Assembly (NCBI GenBank): GCA_037178675.1
Contig: JAYMGJ010000778.1
Span: 1 to 32,109 of the forward strand
Direction of reading: 5' to 3'
DNA: 32,109 nucleotides
Origin: Scleroderma bovista
Taxonomy: Eukaryota > Basidiomycota > Agaricomycetes > Boletales > Sclerodermataceae
The position numbers were made by a program, and so were the translations under genes. Positions 30,466 through 32,109 of this stretch are shown one piece after another; within the stretch, counting starts at the first letter, position 1, and each line of letters opens with the position of its first letter. The notes beneath the pieces were generated by a model, which did no database searches, was not told the DNA's origin, and was given only the letters and a program-made list of their open reading frames with translations.

Positions 30466-32109
30466 TCATTGCACTCTTTCTCCCAGCACGCATGCTTCCG
30501 CTAAATCCTGGGGCACGAGGTCTTCCAATAAACGAATAAATGCAACCAGTGGGATCCAGTCCAGGGGGGGATGAACAGGAGATCCTTCATGCAAAACGCG
30601 CACGAATAGGCGGTCGTCCGATGTGCGCCAGACCTGTTAATGCCAAGCCCCGTTAGCAACCCTGCGCGCGAATATTGAGCGTATACTCCCAAGCAGCATC
30701 ACTATACGAGAATGCAGGAACAAGAGGACGAGCACTGGAGACAAATGACGAATGAAGGTACTAACCTCCATCACAATCTCACTTCCCATCGCAGGCCAGC
30801 GCAGTCCATGCACCCCACCCAGCCTCAAACCAGATGCTAGCCTCACCATAGAGCCATCGTGGCCGATGTACATGTGCATTTTATGCCGTGTATGTGCGGT
30901 CCCCGCGTCAGTAGCAACGCGCTGAAACGTACGCGCAAGCTCGGAAAAAAAGGCGCCGAATGTGAGGCGGACGTATTCCCGTGCTTGCGGTGCGGTATTG
31001 AATAAGTAGCTGGTGCCAGGTGGGAGATAAGTTAAGAACGACAATCGACTCCAGGTATACATCACGCACTTGTATTCCCAATCCCCAATCGCAAACACAT
31101 TCGCGGCGTCCTCCTCTGATATACAGTGCCCACTCACATTACACGGGAGGGGATGAGAATGACATGTCCGCGATGTGAAGCTATCGAAGAAATGGTCGTC
31201 TGGTGCAAGTTGTATGTTATAGATCAGCCCGTCAGGACACGGCATAATGAGACGAAACAGAGATACGTACACCATGAATGCCAGTCTTTCAGCCCGCCCG
31301 TTCCGAGCGTATCGTCCAACCTACGTTGAAGCGGCTCGTACTGCGCGAGATGCTCTTTCCATGCTGGTGTCGATTCTGCTGCACTGCGAAGCTCTCCAGC
31401 AGCGGGACATGCATAAGCTGGAACAAGCGAGTCGATCTATGCATGTACATACACAAACGCAAATGAAGTCGGACGTCCACACTGCTCACTTCAGTGGAAC
31501 CACACGCACATTTGCAGGCTGGGTATGCACGCGCCAGCTCATCCCGGCAGTCTTGGGGTCCATCCCATACAACATTGCACCAGCAACAACTTGCGTTCGC
31601 AGCTCCCCAGACGCGCGCACGTATATTTCCTCTTCGCAAACGCGTTCCATGAATCCGACTTTGTCGTGGTATACACCCCAGAAGTCCTGCGCATCAGCTC
31701 AGTGGTATCATTTGTAAATACCACCGCTTTTCACGAATACATAGAGAGAGATAAGAGAAAGCACTTACCCGCCCATGTCTGATTGCATCCACCACTCCAC
31801 CACTCGTCACTTGTCCAGCGCCACATGTCCCTGCCCATACACTCCCGCCGAACGGATGATCAGGCGGCACATTCACTTCTGTGAATATGTGGGCTGTGCC
31901 GGCTGCATAGGCGTATGTGGGGTCGGAGCAGTTCCATCCGCTTGGGGGGTTTAGCGTGTGTTCGGAGGGATAGAGGTTATCCGGGGTGCGCTACGGACCT
32001 GGTGTGAGCCAATGGTCTGGTTATTAGGTATGGAGAAAATAAGTATACCTTGTGATGCCGCATAACCATTGCGACGAATACGAGCGTAGCATTTTCATTT
32101 GGTAGTGAG
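30466..32109 (-). CDS. Histidine acid phosphatase family protein (5' end outside window)
   Basis: C-terminal 389 codons of a histidine phosphatase (branch 2, acid phosphatase/phytase-like). Minus-strand exons: >32109-32049, 31990-31769, 31686-31510, 31436-31271, 31199-31070, 31009-30766, 30633-30466; phases close. The catalytic motif is VMRHHKRTPDNLYP, split by an intron after the Lys; it corresponds to RHGxRxP with His in place of Gly. The proton-donor motif is MYIGHDGSMVRLASGL. Other family landmarks are CGAGQVTSGGVVDAIRHGR, FWGVYHDKVGF, VHTQPAN followed by IDSLVPAYACPAAGEL, and LRWPAMGSEIVMEVWR. The substrate is not predictable; RHHKRTP-type members include the animal 2-phosphoxylose phosphatase group and many fungal proteins. 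Presence of a signal peptide cannot be judged because the N-terminus is missing. Confidence 0.88.

Noticed and set aside
30527..30540. Two AATAAA strings on the plus strand
   Set aside because: They lie in the last coding exon of the acid phosphatase, where the minus-strand codons explain them. A poly(A) role for the GPI gene is possible but unsupported.

Overview
The window is fungal nuclear DNA, most likely from a mushroom-forming basidiomycete (Agaricomycetes). Genes sit on both strands and are cut by many short introns, mostly 45-110 nt with GT...AG ends. The protein families also fit: Agaricomycete-type BTB proteins with a Tyr-Gly-Tyr-Glu-rich acidic insert, a HET-domain protein, an F-box protein, a two-finger GATA factor with an AreA-like N-terminus, and a Kre9/Knh1-like GPI protein. 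All gene models were built by hand from reading frames, splice sites and family motifs. Exon phases close without conflict in every model called intact.

Left third (1-7430): a cluster of minus-strand BTB/POZ genes. It holds one copy running off the left edge, one complete 380-codon copy, one heavily decayed relic (about 3190-3600) and one frameshifted pseudogene (6558-7430). A single-exon HET-domain gene (3951-6155, plus) lies between the two decayed copies. An F-box gene with an N-terminal TPR-like segment follows (7920-10044). This block of adaptor-type and incompatibility-type genes looks like the fast-evolving part of the window.

Middle: about 3.9 kb with little recognisable content (10045-13929), then a large GATA transcription factor (13930-16825) whose second zinc finger is completed by a 12-nt microexon. 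After a long pyrimidine-rich 3' region comes NAD(P)H-hydrate epimerase (17773-19252). A second gene-poor stretch (19253-22833) contains a diverged tandem repeat.

Right third: conserved housekeeping genes. These are DIS3/RRP44, the exosome nuclease (22834-26905, 18 exons), convergent with a WRAP53/TCAB1-like WD40 protein (27100-29227, minus). The latter is divergent from a small secreted GPI-anchored protein (29459-30163), which is in turn convergent with a histidine acid phosphatase that runs off the right edge (30466-32109, minus). No tRNA, rRNA, CRISPR or clear transposon was found. Function assignments rest on motif recognition only.
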